DNA of 64,000 bases from Cladorhizidae sp. MBARI D1340-BT2. Taxonomy: Eukaryota; Porifera; Demospongiae; Poecilosclerida; Cladorhizidae. The notes below the pieces were generated by a model. That model did not search any database and was not told the DNA's origin. It saw only the letters and a program-made list of their open reading frames with translations. Position 1 is the stretch's first letter; every line of letters starts with the position of its first letter. This document shows, in pieces, positions 10,619-21,660 of the stretch. The stretch is from NCBI GenBank assembly GCA_028752905.1, contig JAQNBH010000014.1, positions 31,458,276-31,522,275 of the forward strand. The letters run 5' to 3'. Both the position numbers and the translations under genes were made by a program.

Positions 10619-12322
10619 CAGGGGCGTAGGAAGCAATTTTAAAGTTTTAAGGCCGAATGGTCCAAACGCTGATGGTTGTAGTTCCAGTTTGGGAGTGAGT
10701 AAAGGGAGGTATATATTGATTGTATAATCATAACCAAAAAAGTATTACCATTTCTTATTATAAATTGCTGGTGTCATATCACTGTGTAAGAACTGCTCAC
10801 CCCTAGCAATTTAAAAGAGCCATCAACCTGGACACATCAGCATCAAGTCAACTGAAATTATTTTCTCTCTTACCAAAATAATGTAATATATAATTTATAG
10901 TTGTGTGTGGTATTCTTTTCTTAAAAAATTATATTAGTGCCAAATAATTGTGTAAAATTAGGAACAGATAGAATTATTAATTCATAGTGTTTGAGTTCTA
11001 TAGGTCACTGGGTTTGAATGTGCCAAAAATTGATAAGCGATGTTCACTTTCAGAAACAAAATCATTGGCAACTGAAATTAAGTCCAACCTATCAGTCGCA
11101 TCTTTATGAATGTGCAAAATCATGAGATGATTTAATCGGACTTCAGTCATGGTGGACCTCAAGCACTGAAGGATCTCTCACTAACAGCGTTTGATGCAGG
11201 CATAGCTAAAAGTAACATTAGCAATTTACAAACTTCAGATAGCAATTCACATTCAGCAGTGAAGCGGTCTTTAAATGGTCAATGACGTCATTTAATAGTA
11301 CAACCTCATCTGAGCAGAAAATTGTTGATACAATTTCAAGTTGGGTTTTCAATAAACTGACCATTGAAGTCTTGCTCTTGGTTGCTCACATCTGCAGTCT
11401 CATCTGCCATGATAGTGTAGAATGGAGCTGCATGCAGGGAGGGTGCTATTTTACGAAGAACCTTCAGAGCCATGACTTTTAGCATCTCGTTTTGGATTTC
11501 AGCAGAGGTGTATTTATTTGCTCTGCGCTTTAGCCTCTTTTGTCATCATATCCACGAAGCCTAAACAATTGAATAAAGTCAGAGTCAGATTCATCGCCAC
11601 GACCACGCAGTGGCAAAGATTGTCTAGCCAAGAACACAACATTAGATAGAAATTTTAGTAAGCACTGCCGATTTTCCTTCATTTCCCGAGCGGAAAGACT
11701 CACCAATTTTCGGACATGACTGGGGGAGAGTAATGACTCTCAAAATAGCATCCTTATGACAATTGCTAGCTTCATGGGCAGAAAATCTTAGAGAAGCATC
11801 CTTCCAGTTCGTATATCCAGTTGATATATATATGCAGTCTCAATAGTTGCGACAGAAAAAAGCCGTTTTTCTTTGTAAGCCTTCACACAAATATAACAGA
11901 AGACTGAATCATGGCCCTCATCATAATGAAGCCATGTCCAGCGTGTAAACCATTGTGGCTGGAAAGATCTTCTAACAAGATTCTTTTTTCCAAACTCACG
12001 CTTTGGAAAACTGAAAGATGGTTGATGTGGCTTCTCACCAATAGAGGGAATGGGTAAGTCCTTGGAGAGTGACATGTCGTCTCGATGATGACTTCGAAAA
12101 CAAAGCTAACACTAAGTGACTTTCAGCAGGCTAGCTGCACAAACTATTAGCCAGCATGCTTTAGGCTCTGGCTAGTAGTCAACCCCAATTATTTGAAGGT
12201 AAAAGGTTCACCACGCCAGACTAGATTTAGGCATGCGCAAATAATATTGACCAATTCCCTTGGCCGCTCTCTCAGAAAGTGGTAAGGCCATGGCCTCACC
12301 GGTCGCACCGCTTCCTACGCCC
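10619..12322 (-). mobile_element. Nested, internally deleted hAT element
   Basis: Terminal inverted repeats: left CAGGGGCGTAGGAAGC (10619-10634), right GCTTCCTACGCCC ending at 12322 (its outermost bases have diverged). Flanking 8-bp target copies are TGGAGATA (10611-10618) and TTGAGATA (12323-12330), 7 of 8 identical. Removing the element makes the outer transposase frame read straight through (CMEI then SSHGTDDC). At 1.7 kb it is too short for a full hAT gene. Confidence 0.82.
10990..12075 (-). pseudogene. hAT transposase remnant of the nested element
   Basis: Reading on the minus strand from 12075: a TTF-type zinc finger (REFGKKNLVRRSFQPQWF, WTWLHYDEGHDSVFCYIC), a change of frame, then ASLRFSAHEASNCHKDA, later MALKVLRKIAP and a short catalytic-region start (MADETADVSNQEQ). 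It then jumps to the C-terminal dimerisation signature (LLAMPASNAVSERSFS) near 11200. The middle of the catalytic domain is missing and stops interrupt the rest, so this copy is non-autonomous. Confidence 0.68.
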
Positions 12323-12325
12323 TTG

Positions 12326-13242
12326 AGATATCATCTCATGGCACAGATGACTGTTCAAGGCGTGCTAATGGTATCCTTGCATTGATGGATCGTTTTTCAA
12401 TATAAAATTTTCAAATTTTATTATTCAGCATGACTGAACAACTATCCATTCACCTGCAAGGAAAGGATACTAAAGTGGAAGATGCGTATTTTGCAGTGAA
12501 TATGTGCATTAGATCACTACAGAGTGATGATAGTTTTCTAATATTTTTTGATTCAGTCAAAGAAGAGGCATCAAGAAAGTGTGATCCACCTGTCCTTCCT
12601 CGACAGAGACAGCTTCCAAGGCGAATTGATGATGGTACAGCTCAGCATGTGCATGCATCTGTAGAAGATTTCTACAGAAAAGAATATTTCCAAGCAATTG
12701 ACAGTGTTATAGGAGATTTAGAGAATCGCTTTTCACAAGGAAACTTTTTGCTGGTTAGAAAGTTGGAAAACTTGCTTCTTGATTGTGCCAATGGGAAGGC
12801 TGTTTTACTGCCTCAAGAATTATGCAAACTTTACCAAACTGATATTGATTTTGAGAAACTCAAATTACATTTACAAATGTTACCTGAAGCCATAAAATCT
12901 ACAGCTCTAGATGGCATTCAGATTCAGAAAGTTACAAGGGTTCAAACTATTTGTGATGTCTTCAATGCACAATATAGCATCAAGTGTATGCTGACAGAAG
13001 TGCATAAGCTTTTGAAGATTTACTTGACAATACCTGTCACAACAGCTACAGCTGAATGCAGCTTCTCTGCTCTCAAGTGCATAAAAACGTATTTGAGAAA
13101 CTCAATGACTCAACAACGTTTAAACCACTGCATGCTTCTACACATTCTCCGGCAAAGAACTGATTACCTTAATCGATCTGAAATTGCACAAGAATTTATC
13201 GATAGGAATGAGAGGAGAAGGAACTTCTTTGGATGCTTTTGA
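12326..13242 (+). pseudogene. hAT transposase, C-terminal part with dimerisation domain (outer element)
   Basis: This continues the outer hAT after the nested insertion. The frame from 12430 runs 270 codons to a TGA at 13240-13242 and contains the hAT C-terminal dimerisation signature IPVTTATAECSFSALKCIKT then MTQQRLNHCMLLHI (about 13035-13170). DFEKLKLHLQMLP and a preceding PRRIDD segment fit the ZMYM1-like hAT family. A frameshift lies around 12390-12430, before this frame starts. The C-terminal half looks better kept than the N-terminal half. Confidence 0.82.
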
Positions 13243-13349
13243 CTGTATATATAGCTAATTGTATTTTTTCCTTAATACTGACCTCAATCATATTACAATT
13301 TTTGCTGCCCTATATGATAGCTAATGGTATAATATATACTTGTGGTAGC

Positions 13350-13900
13350 AATCAGGGGCATACCCAGGATTTTCGAAGGGGAGGGCGCTCCAATTTGACT
13401 TTTAATATTCTAAGATGTCGAATGATTTGTCCAAGGAAAGATTTTTGAGGGAAACAGGGGGAAAAGCTGTGTGTTTTGCGGGCCACAGGTTGTTAGGGGA
13501 GGGGGAGCAGTTGGTTAGGGGAGGGGGCTGCAGGTTATTGGGGGAAGGGGACTGCAGTTATTTGGGGGTGGTGGCTGCAGGTTGTTGGGAGAGGGGGAGG
13601 GCGCAGGTGACTGACCATCAAGGGCCCAAAGATCTATTTCTAGTTTGTTCTTTAATACTGAATTGTGAATACTAGAACGTTCTGTGGCTAAGTTTAACCC
13701 TGTAGCTGAATTCTTCAGAGCATTTGTTATTACTTTACAGAATGGCTATTAGTCCTCCAGAATGCATCAAAATCAATCTCAGAGCATCATATTTTTCCAA
13801 AAAATTCGGGGGGGGGGGGGGGGCATCCCTTCAGACCTCTGCTTTAGCACTCCCTCTACATCGATACTGACTTTGGAATCCCCCCCCCCCCCCTCAAAAT
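13350..13900. repeat. G/C-run-rich non-coding stretch, possible MITE remnant
   Basis: It starts near CAGGGGCATACCCAGGATTT (13353), which resembles a hAT-type terminus, followed by diverged GGGGAGGGGGCTGCAGGTT repeats (13480-13610) and homopolymers of G (13808-13823) and C (13880-13893). No matching right terminus was established. Confidence 0.4.
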
Positions 13901-16705
13901 CCTGTGTCTCTTTAGACTGGCTCCCCCAATGTGAAACATCTTCCTACTCCACTGTATATGTAGCAGTTCATTATGAGGATTGTGTTACTTATTATCACAT
14001 GCTTCACTTTAAAATGTCATACAATGTACTGCTGACTATTCTATAAGGGAAGGTGTTCCATAAAAAGGGTGCTCTTCAGAACAATTCCCAACTCCCAATC
14101 TTCCCCCAAAGTGGGTTCGGGATCATGAATTTTCTCCCTATCTTGGAAGGATTTGAGTTTATGATCCATTAATAGTACAAGTATAGTGAATGGTACCATT
14201 GAATGGTAGGTTATTTGGTACTATATATTAAATTTAGTACTGTTGAATGGAAGGTCACTATCCACAAGCAGCTAGAGATCATGTGACAGTAACCCGTGGA
14301 ATATCACCCTAAATGGATCAACTACCACAGACTAGTAGCAGAGCTGTTCATATAGTCCAGCCCGATAGTGGAACAAGTTTGCTCTACTTTTATTCATGAG
14401 GGGGAAAGAGAGGAGTCAGCATGTTCGCAAGTGGCCAGGAATAAATAGGTTTTGCTTTCATGTATGGAACTTAAAAAATGAATTATAGGACTGAATGTGG
14501 GGGTTCTTCTTGAAGTTGGATGAGAGCAACAGTTTAGCTACACTCATGGCAGAATGAGATGTTTCACCTGGCATGCCAACTCTCTAGTTGGGTTGGTCAT
14601 AAAACTGCTCTAACTTTTGTAGTTTTTGTTGTTGTGTTATAATAAAATTACTTGAAAGAAAAATCCTAGCACTGATATACCATGAGATCAAACAGCAACA
14701 ACCATTAGGTTTTATAAGAGGTAACACCTGCACAAACATGAGGTTTTATTTACATGCAAGACTTGAATGCCATATAAATATATTTAGATTTTGAATGCAG
14801 TTTTTGTCCTAGAAGAGTCTCGGAGTTTTATTATAACCTTTGAACTAGAAATAAAAACGACTGGTTGTGCTGTAACCGTGCACAGCCGTGAGCGTTCTAC
14901 GTATGATTTCAAGCTGGTTCTCATGGTAGTCCCAGAGGTTCTCAGTGGTCTCAAAGTTGTTCGTGAAAATTGCTGACCACAAGGAGGCAGCAGCGCTCGA
15001 AGAGAGTAACCAAGGGCGCCGATTTCCACGGACAAGAAACCTCTTGAAACGCTTGACTTCAAGGCTGTTCTACAAAATCTGGTTGTTTTCCTACACACAT
15101 TTCCCCCCCCCCCCCCCCCGAGCGTACCTGATGGGAGCAATTCTGTGGGACTGTCAGCTCCATCATGACCACTTCATCAGATCTAATAATGACTATATCA
15201 AGCGGGAAGACGTATGTAGTAGATGAGGAGATAGTGGCCTTGGTGTTTACATTGGTTCAAACCTGGATAGATCTCTATATATTCATTCAGCATAAATTTG
15301 ATCAATTTCAGGAACACGCGAAGTGCTAGTTTAGAATTGAGCAGTGGTCAGGCTATTGGAGTTACATGATGACATGTTGCATCCAATCTGTATTTCCAAC
15401 ATTTCAGATTAATGTGTTCTGAGGCCATCCAAGATTCTTCTCCATACACACTTACAGGTTAACTTTACTGAACTTGTTCTGCACTGTAAGTGCATTTAGT
15501 TTGGAAGACCACCATTCTTCATATGGTCCTGGGAAATATGCTTGGACCTACTAGACAAGGTCTTCGTGTTGATAGCATCTAGTGACCCAGTGAATCATCT
15601 TTAACTCTGGAGGGCTGGTGTTATATTTCATGAAGGGGCTGGAAAGAGTGATTTGTGAGATCTCGATTAGAGACTCAGGCGAGAGATAGATACTGGAGAG
15701 ATATGACAATTAATATTTAATATCCGATATGAAAGGCATATTCATAATGACCAGATGATGGAACACAGCCACTGAGGTAGAATGCATAAGTCCCAACCAA
15801 GATTTAAAGAACTTAGTGGCTTTCGCATTCATCTTCTTCATGACACCTCTTTGAGCACCATTCTTATGGACCAGATATCTTCTCTGTAAATCCAGAGACA
15901 TTCTGATTGTGAAGCAGCTGCGCAGGTTAAGGCAGAGAGGAATTTGCGGGAGCAGACCTTAGCTGGCAACTTTTTTTGTGGTGATGCTTTTACTGCATCC
16001 ATCACAGAACCCAGAAAGGTGGTTGTGCTGTCTAATCCTGCGGGTCACTTGAATGTAGCAGAGAAGCAGAAGTACTTGTCAGGCCCAATTTCAAGGCAGC
16101 CTTCCTTGCATCTCTCATCAACGTGTAAGAAACTCCTGATGATCACTGGAGGGGAATGGGACAATTGTCAGACCACCAACATAATAATAAATTATCCGGA
16201 ATGGCGCTTGCTCAAAGGTGTGCAGGAAAAAAACAACCCCGAACGCAAGCGTCTTTCTGCGCATGCCCGCTTAGAAAAAGATTGTTTACAAGGTAAAGGG
16301 TCGACCTCGTCGACTTATGCCAGACCTGTTGGTTTGCTTACCAACATTACCACGTGGGACTATCTACTGCCGAAATAAGAGGAAAGGTTTGTTTTCTGTA
16401 AGAGGTGCAGCATAAAGGAAGTAAAATGTCATCTTTGGAGGTCGTGATTCATCTCTCTTCTCCCGCTAGTTTTGGTGAGTTTTTGCTATTATCTTGTTCA
16501 AAATCATTTTTTATGTTATTCATCCGTGGTATAAGCTCTCACTCACAGCTCCATAGAGAAAGCATGCCTCCATTTATTTACCGAATCTTCCCAGATCAGA
16601 ATTTCTTTTCCTCACCTACATAGAGTAGGACAAAATGTTGCACTGTAACCATGGCTGCATTTAGGATTGGGTGGGTGGGGGCACATGTTTAACAACACCA
16701 TACAA
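13901..16705. other. Intergenic sequence without supported genes
   Basis: Short open frames occur on both strands (the longest, 144 codons, at 15944-16378), but none resembles a known family or has convincing signals. A C run of 17 lies at 15103-15119. At 16651 the sequence ATGGCTGCATTTAGG is a poor inverted match to the bases near 20185-20208 and may be the end of an older element into which the element at 16706 inserted. Confidence 0.4.
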
Positions 16706-19700
16706 TATGTGACAGGATCTGAGAAAACAGCCTACTTGGAGCAGAGTATTGAATTGTGCTATAGCTAAAACCATGCAATAATGACTAATATGACAATTTT
16801 TTATTTTATTACCTTGCCAATATAATTGGTCTTTCATTGGTCTTTCATCTACTTCTGTCTACTTCTGTGTCAAATTTGACCGCTTGAGATGGCTGCTTTC
16901 ATGCCAAGCGTGGCATCTAAAAACTTCTACTTCTCTTTTGAGCTCCGCGTATACAAAATCGAAGTTTTTACGTAACGCGGAAGTGTGGGAATTTCCTGCC
17001 TAGATTCCTGGGTTCGAAGTGTGTACCTCAGTAACAAAATCCATTGTTTTATCTATGGATGCCAAAGCATGTGCTGAGGATGCCGCTAGAGCTGTGAATG
17101 CTTTGCTTCACCTCTGTGGTGAGGACCAGCAACCCTTACTTGATGTCATTGAGGATTACCATGGGAGACTGTGCAGAGAACTGGAGTGATGAGGATGACA
17201 ATGAAAATGATGAATGTATGTACTAGCACAGCATTTATCAACTATTTTTAGGTAGTATAACACAGTCATAGAGTAACAGAAATAGAGACACTAACAGAAA
17301 TAGAGACACTAAAATAAAATATTGGAAAGGAAGAGGGCTTAATTTTCACAACAACAATGATAGGGAAGTGGGAGACGATAATTATAATGAAATGCATTAA
17401 TGAATATTACAGGGAGTGACGATGAAGAACCTGCGTGCAATGTTGGTTTGATGGAACCTCTAGCTGGAGCAGGATCTGAGATCGAAAGTGATGAGGAGGA
17501 GGGTAGGAATGACGAAGAGGAAGAGATTGGCAGAGATGAACAAGTCCTTGAAGAACTGACTCGGGTACAATTTTTAGCAGATGTAGAGATCGAGCCAACA
17601 GTCTCTGACACAATGGAGAAGAAACTTGTTACTAACTTCATGAATGTTGGATGTGGTTGTGAGAGCTGGCATGGAAGAAACTGTTCTCTGCAATTTTCTG
17701 TACAACACACCTGAGACATTAGTTCGCAGTGCGCTTCCCTCTCCCGCAACGAGCTGGATATGGCCCTGCTTGGACAACTGATGGCAAATTGAAATTTAGT
17801 GAGAATGTGTCCACAGATTGTCGTCACTCCCTGACAAGTAGGGGGAAAAACTACACAAAATATCATCACCACGGTCGAGAAGTATGTCCCAACATGTTTC
17901 GTACTATTGGTGAAACACGCTTGAAGAACCTGGTCAAGGCCTTCAAGGTAAACCAACTCTCACCTCGCATACATGGAAACATCAAACGACTCCCGAAACA
18001 TGCACTTTTGCTTTCTTCTGTGGAATACGTTGCCGTTTTCTGCTAAACTATGCTGACCAGAATGCTCTTCTTCTACCTGGTCGCATACCAGGCTATAGCA
18101 GATCAGATATAAAACTTTTGCCATCTAGCATATCAAAGCGAGGAATTTGGAGGGTGTATCATGAATCTGCTGAGTCTGCACAATGTGTTCATGCTGCTGC
18201 ATACTCCACCTTCTGTAGGCTATGGCAGTCACTCCTTCCAGCAGCACTTGATAATAATGAAGCCTGTGTCCGATTTGTGTTGGACTTGTCAGCAAAATAG
18301 TACAGCGATCCTTCGAGCTGCCAACTGTTCGGATGTTGAAAAATCTGCTACCATACGAGAAGCTGAAGAGCATCTCGGGGATGTCCAGCTAGAGAGGTCG
18401 TTCTACAAAACTGTGTGTGATAACTGTAGGCGACAAGTGATTCGTTTTTTCTCGGCATCTGGCACATTTTCACCCCCACCACCTCACTCTAAAGTTCCTT
18501 CCAACTTGAACAATCTTTTGCTGTGCACTACTCATTCGATTATGCACAGCAAGTTCACTACCCGTCTGATCCTCTGCACCCGGCCCGACCTTTTTTTTGA
18601 CTCCACGCAAGTGCAGCATATTTGGAGTTAACTGCGAAGCTCTCCCTCGACAGATCAATTTCCTTATGGATGAGGCTGGGGACTGTGGAAAAGAGTGAAT
18701 GCAGTGATGAGCCAGCTCCATTATTTTTTCGAACACCATGGTCTTGGCGAATATGAAGTTTTCCTCCATTGTGACAGCTGCACTGGTCAAAAAAAAATAG
18801 CTGTGTGATGCAGTATTTGATGTGGCGATGTTTGACTAGGCACTCAAAGGTAACTCTGTCATTCCTCATAGTTGGACATAGTAAGTTTGCGCCAGATTGG
18901 TGTTTTGGCCTCCTAAAGCGACACTACAGAAAGACTAAGATTGGCAGCTTGAAAGATAGCGCACAAGTTGTTAATGACTCGGCTGTGTGTAATGTTGCTC
19001 AACTTGTTTCGTCCGAGGATGAGACAGTTATTGTGCCGACGTTTGATTGGACTGACTTTTTTGCCCCTTACATGAAAAAGGTTCCTGGAATAAAAAAGTT
19101 CCATCACTTTCATTTTTATTCCTCGAATCCAGGGGTAGCTATGAAGGAACATTCTGATAGCAATTCTACAAACCTTCAGATTTTGAAGAATCAGTTGTCA
19201 ACTGGCTTTGATGTGCTTCCTTCCATTGTTGTTCCTAAATCGTTGTCCAATGAGCGGCGATGGTATCTGTACAATCAGATCAGGCCGTTTTGTCCAGACC
19301 AAGACAAGGATATCACTTGCTCTCTGCCTGACGAACCAAGGCCCACCAGTAGAGCTGGTACTCCTACACCACTCTCTCCAACTCTAGACACCAACGATAC
19401 AAGTGTCCCAGCACTGGCAAAGAAGAGGCATATCTGCTGCAGCATCTTCAAACAAGCAGGACATAACAGCAGATCATGCAAAAAGAACAATTAAACTTGC
19501 TTGTGTACATTTCATTTCATAACCATTTTTATTCTCTTTTTAACTTTTATACACTGTTTGCTGCTTATTCCAGTACCATCAAACTTTACACACTATATAG
19601 ATATAATAGCAAGTCTAGCTAGTTAGGTAAATATAGGTAAATATAACTAGAAGCAAATAAGCTATAAACACACACAAACTATGAAACTTCCATGCTTATG

Positions 19701-20118
19701 AGTTTTGACACATTCTGGGCTTTAGAATCTTCGTTCTCTTTCGTCAACCTAGCTTCGTAACTTCCTTAATTCTTGCTCAAACTAGTAGAATAACTGTTCT
19801 CTTTCTATAGCGAAGTTGGATATACGCCCCTTTTTTAGTCTCACATGCAACTCCCTAACCACAGCACCGAGTATACGGAATAGACCTGGTTGAGAAGTAA
19901 ACCATCATTAAAAATGTCGTTTTTCTACGCTTGGGCATTTCTTCCTGGATGTGTTTAAACAGTCATATCCTGGCAACTGTAGCGCTAGAGCTATGATTCT
20001 GGCGTCATTTTGAAGGTAATTGAATGCACTTTCATATAGTATATATTATAAACTGAAAATTGATGATCCAGTTATGATCCACTCCAAGTGGGCTTTTTTT
20101 CTCAGATCCTGTCACATA
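16706..20118 (+). mobile_element. 3.4-kb terminal-inverted-repeat element with DUF7869-like gene
   Basis: The left end TATGTGACAGGATCTGAGAA (16706 on) is repeated inverted at the right end, finishing at 20118; the match continues inward with small indels to about 38 bases, including ACTTGGAG. The octamer ATACAATA occurs at 16700-16707 and at 20121-20128, overlapping or lying just outside the ends, which suggests an 8-bp target duplication. The interior carries one decayed plus-strand gene (17055-19494). Confidence 0.72.
17055..19494 (+). pseudogene. Broken gene of a DUF7869-like family, cargo or transposase of the TIR element
   Basis: A 44-codon first segment (MDAKACAEDAARAVNALL) is followed by an acidic segment (17412-17712) and a Cys-rich start (NVGCGCESWHGRNCS). 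Then come, over about five frame changes (near 17712, 18040, 18250, 18520, 18690), recognisable blocks: GYSRSDIKLLPSS, LCWTCQQNS, CSIFGVNCEALPRQINFLMD, a conserved Asp-rich block LHCDSCTGQ, and an intact 229-codon tail (18805-19494) with GHSKFAPDWCFGLLK, VPTFDWTDFFAPYM, a YLYNQIRPFCP motif and a final CCHC-like knuckle ending RSCKKNN. I associate the HCDxCxGQxKN block with DUF7869-type proteins of invertebrates. The function is not known to me; an RNase H-like transposase fold is an inference from the terminal repeats. Confidence 0.62.
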
Positions 20119-20499
20119 TAATACAATATTCCAAGATCTCAAGGGGGCAAAGTATCGGCAAGGGGGGTGGGTGGGGCTAATTCACCCCTAAATACACCCC
20201 TGGTAACATTGTGTCTAATGTAGCGGCAGCTATAGCAATTTCAGGCCAGGAAGTGGGCGTGGCTTTGTATTGTATACAAATTGCTGACATAATATTTTGG
20301 AATTGCAGAAACATGTTGCCACAAGCAATTGGCAACATATCATATTTCCTCTTAGAACACGTGTGTTCTATTATTCATGAGCTACAGAGCTGCAGGGTCT
20401 AATTGAGGGCATTTTATTTCTTCCAGGATAGTAAATAGTATGAGCATTGTCTAATGGAGAATATACAGTAAGTTTGTCGTCTGTGAGATTCTTGCAAAT

Positions 20500-20800
20500 G
20501 CGAGTTTCTTTGACAGTGGGATGCAAACATGATTTCACTTGAGGCATTGCACTAAATGATGGCTTACTGATGAGAGGCATTGCACTAAATAGGCTTACTG
20601 GTGAGAACATTGCACTAAGTGATGGCTTACTGTGAGAGTCATTGCACTAAGTGATTGCTTACTGGTGAGAGGCATTGCACTAAGTGATTGCTTACTGGTG
20701 AGAGGCATTGCACTAAGTGATTGCTTACTGGTGAGAGGCACTGCACTAAGTGATTGCTTACTGTGAGAGGCATTGCACTAAGTGATTGCTTATGCATAAA
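20500..20800. repeat. 33-bp minisatellite
   Basis: Tandem units containing GAGGCATTGCACTAAGTGAT, with TTGCTTACTGG between them; about seven copies, the first ones diverged. Confidence 0.9.
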
Positions 20801-20969
20801 TAGCAAGGAATGCGCTTACAGCTCCTCATTAACCACACCCTTAAATTTAGTAACATTCTGGAGGTGGGCCCAGCCTAAGCCGTTGGGGGGCTGCCCCTGT
20901 AAATATGAAATCTTATGCCATGCTTGCCATCTCCATAGCACCTCGCTTATTGTACAGCTTCCACGCCTT

Positions 20970-21305
20970 AAAATGTTTTAACCCCCATGTTGCAAGTGGG
21001 TTGTAAAGTTAACCCTCGTGACGAGTGTTATAAAGTAATATGTTTTAACCCTCTTGTTATACGTTTTAACCCTCATGTTGCAAGTGGGTTGTAAAGTTAA
21101 CCCTCGTGACGAGTATTATAAAGTAATATGTTTTAACCCTCTTGTTATACGTTTTAACCCTCATGTTGCAGAAGTGTTATAAAGTAATAACTTTTAACCC
21201 TCATGTTGCAGGAGTGTTGTAAAGTAATATGTTTTAACCCTCATGTTGCAGGAGTGTTTTAAAATAGTAATATTTTTTAACCCTCACGTTGAAGGAGTGT
21301 TGTGA
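20970..21305. repeat. TTTTAACCCTCATGTTGC tandem repeat
   Basis: Irregular units of roughly 40 to 100 bases sharing GTTTTAACCCTCATGTTGCA and TGTTATAAAGTAATA. Not telomeric despite the AACCCT strings. Confidence 0.85.
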
Positions 21306-21660
21306 AGTCTGCACTAGCATTTCCACAGTGCAACAAGAATTTAACACCACTACCTACATGAATGTCTTGAAGTGGAGGACATAATATAGTACAACCTTTT
21401 GCAAGCGATATTTCGGACCGAGTGTACAGGTAGCTAATGGTCACCTGCTTAGCTAAACTTGCTACTATTGTACTAGCCGTTTTGGGGAATGGGTGATTTT
21501 CTGAAATGATTTTTTTTTAATGCTAGCATGGAGGACACTAGTTGTATAGATGCTGAGCTAGACCCACCTCTGCCTTACTCTGCCAGCAGCTAGAGAGAGA
21601 GATAGTTTGAGAGTTAAATATTTGCTTCTTTCATGGTTAGAATCCCTCTGCCCCAAAGGC
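21306..21660. other. Unique sequence upstream of the 36-bp array
   Basis: No supported feature. A short frame at 21530 (MEDTSCIDAELDPPLPYS) superficially resembles an EPRS N terminus but ends in a stop without a usable donor. Confidence 0.4.

Larger units (their letters stand above)
8481..13245 (+). mobile_element. Decayed hAT transposon (outer), interrupted by a second hAT
   Basis: It begins with CAGTGGAGTAGGAAC, a typical hAT-type terminus, after an AT-repeat that could serve as an 8-bp target site, followed by two G-run/C-run inverted repeats (8497-8562). Inside are zinc-finger, transposase and dimerisation segments on the plus strand. The coding sequence is split at 10618/12323 by a nested hAT. 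The right terminus is not resolved: I found no clear complement of the left end after the stop at 13242, so the end coordinate is approximate. Confidence 0.6.

Noticed and set aside
15944..16378. 144-codon plus-strand open frame
   Set aside because: No similarity I can recognise, no splice or promoter context; likely chance in non-coding DNA.
20970..21305. TTAACCCTC strings as telomeric sequence
   Set aside because: Units are long and irregular with other sequence between; not a telomere repeat.
21530..21595. Short frame MEDTSCIDAELDPPLPYS as EPRS first exon
   Set aside because: It resembles the N-terminal DPPL stretch, but the frame reaches a stop with no GT donor in between, so it cannot join the exon at 23677.
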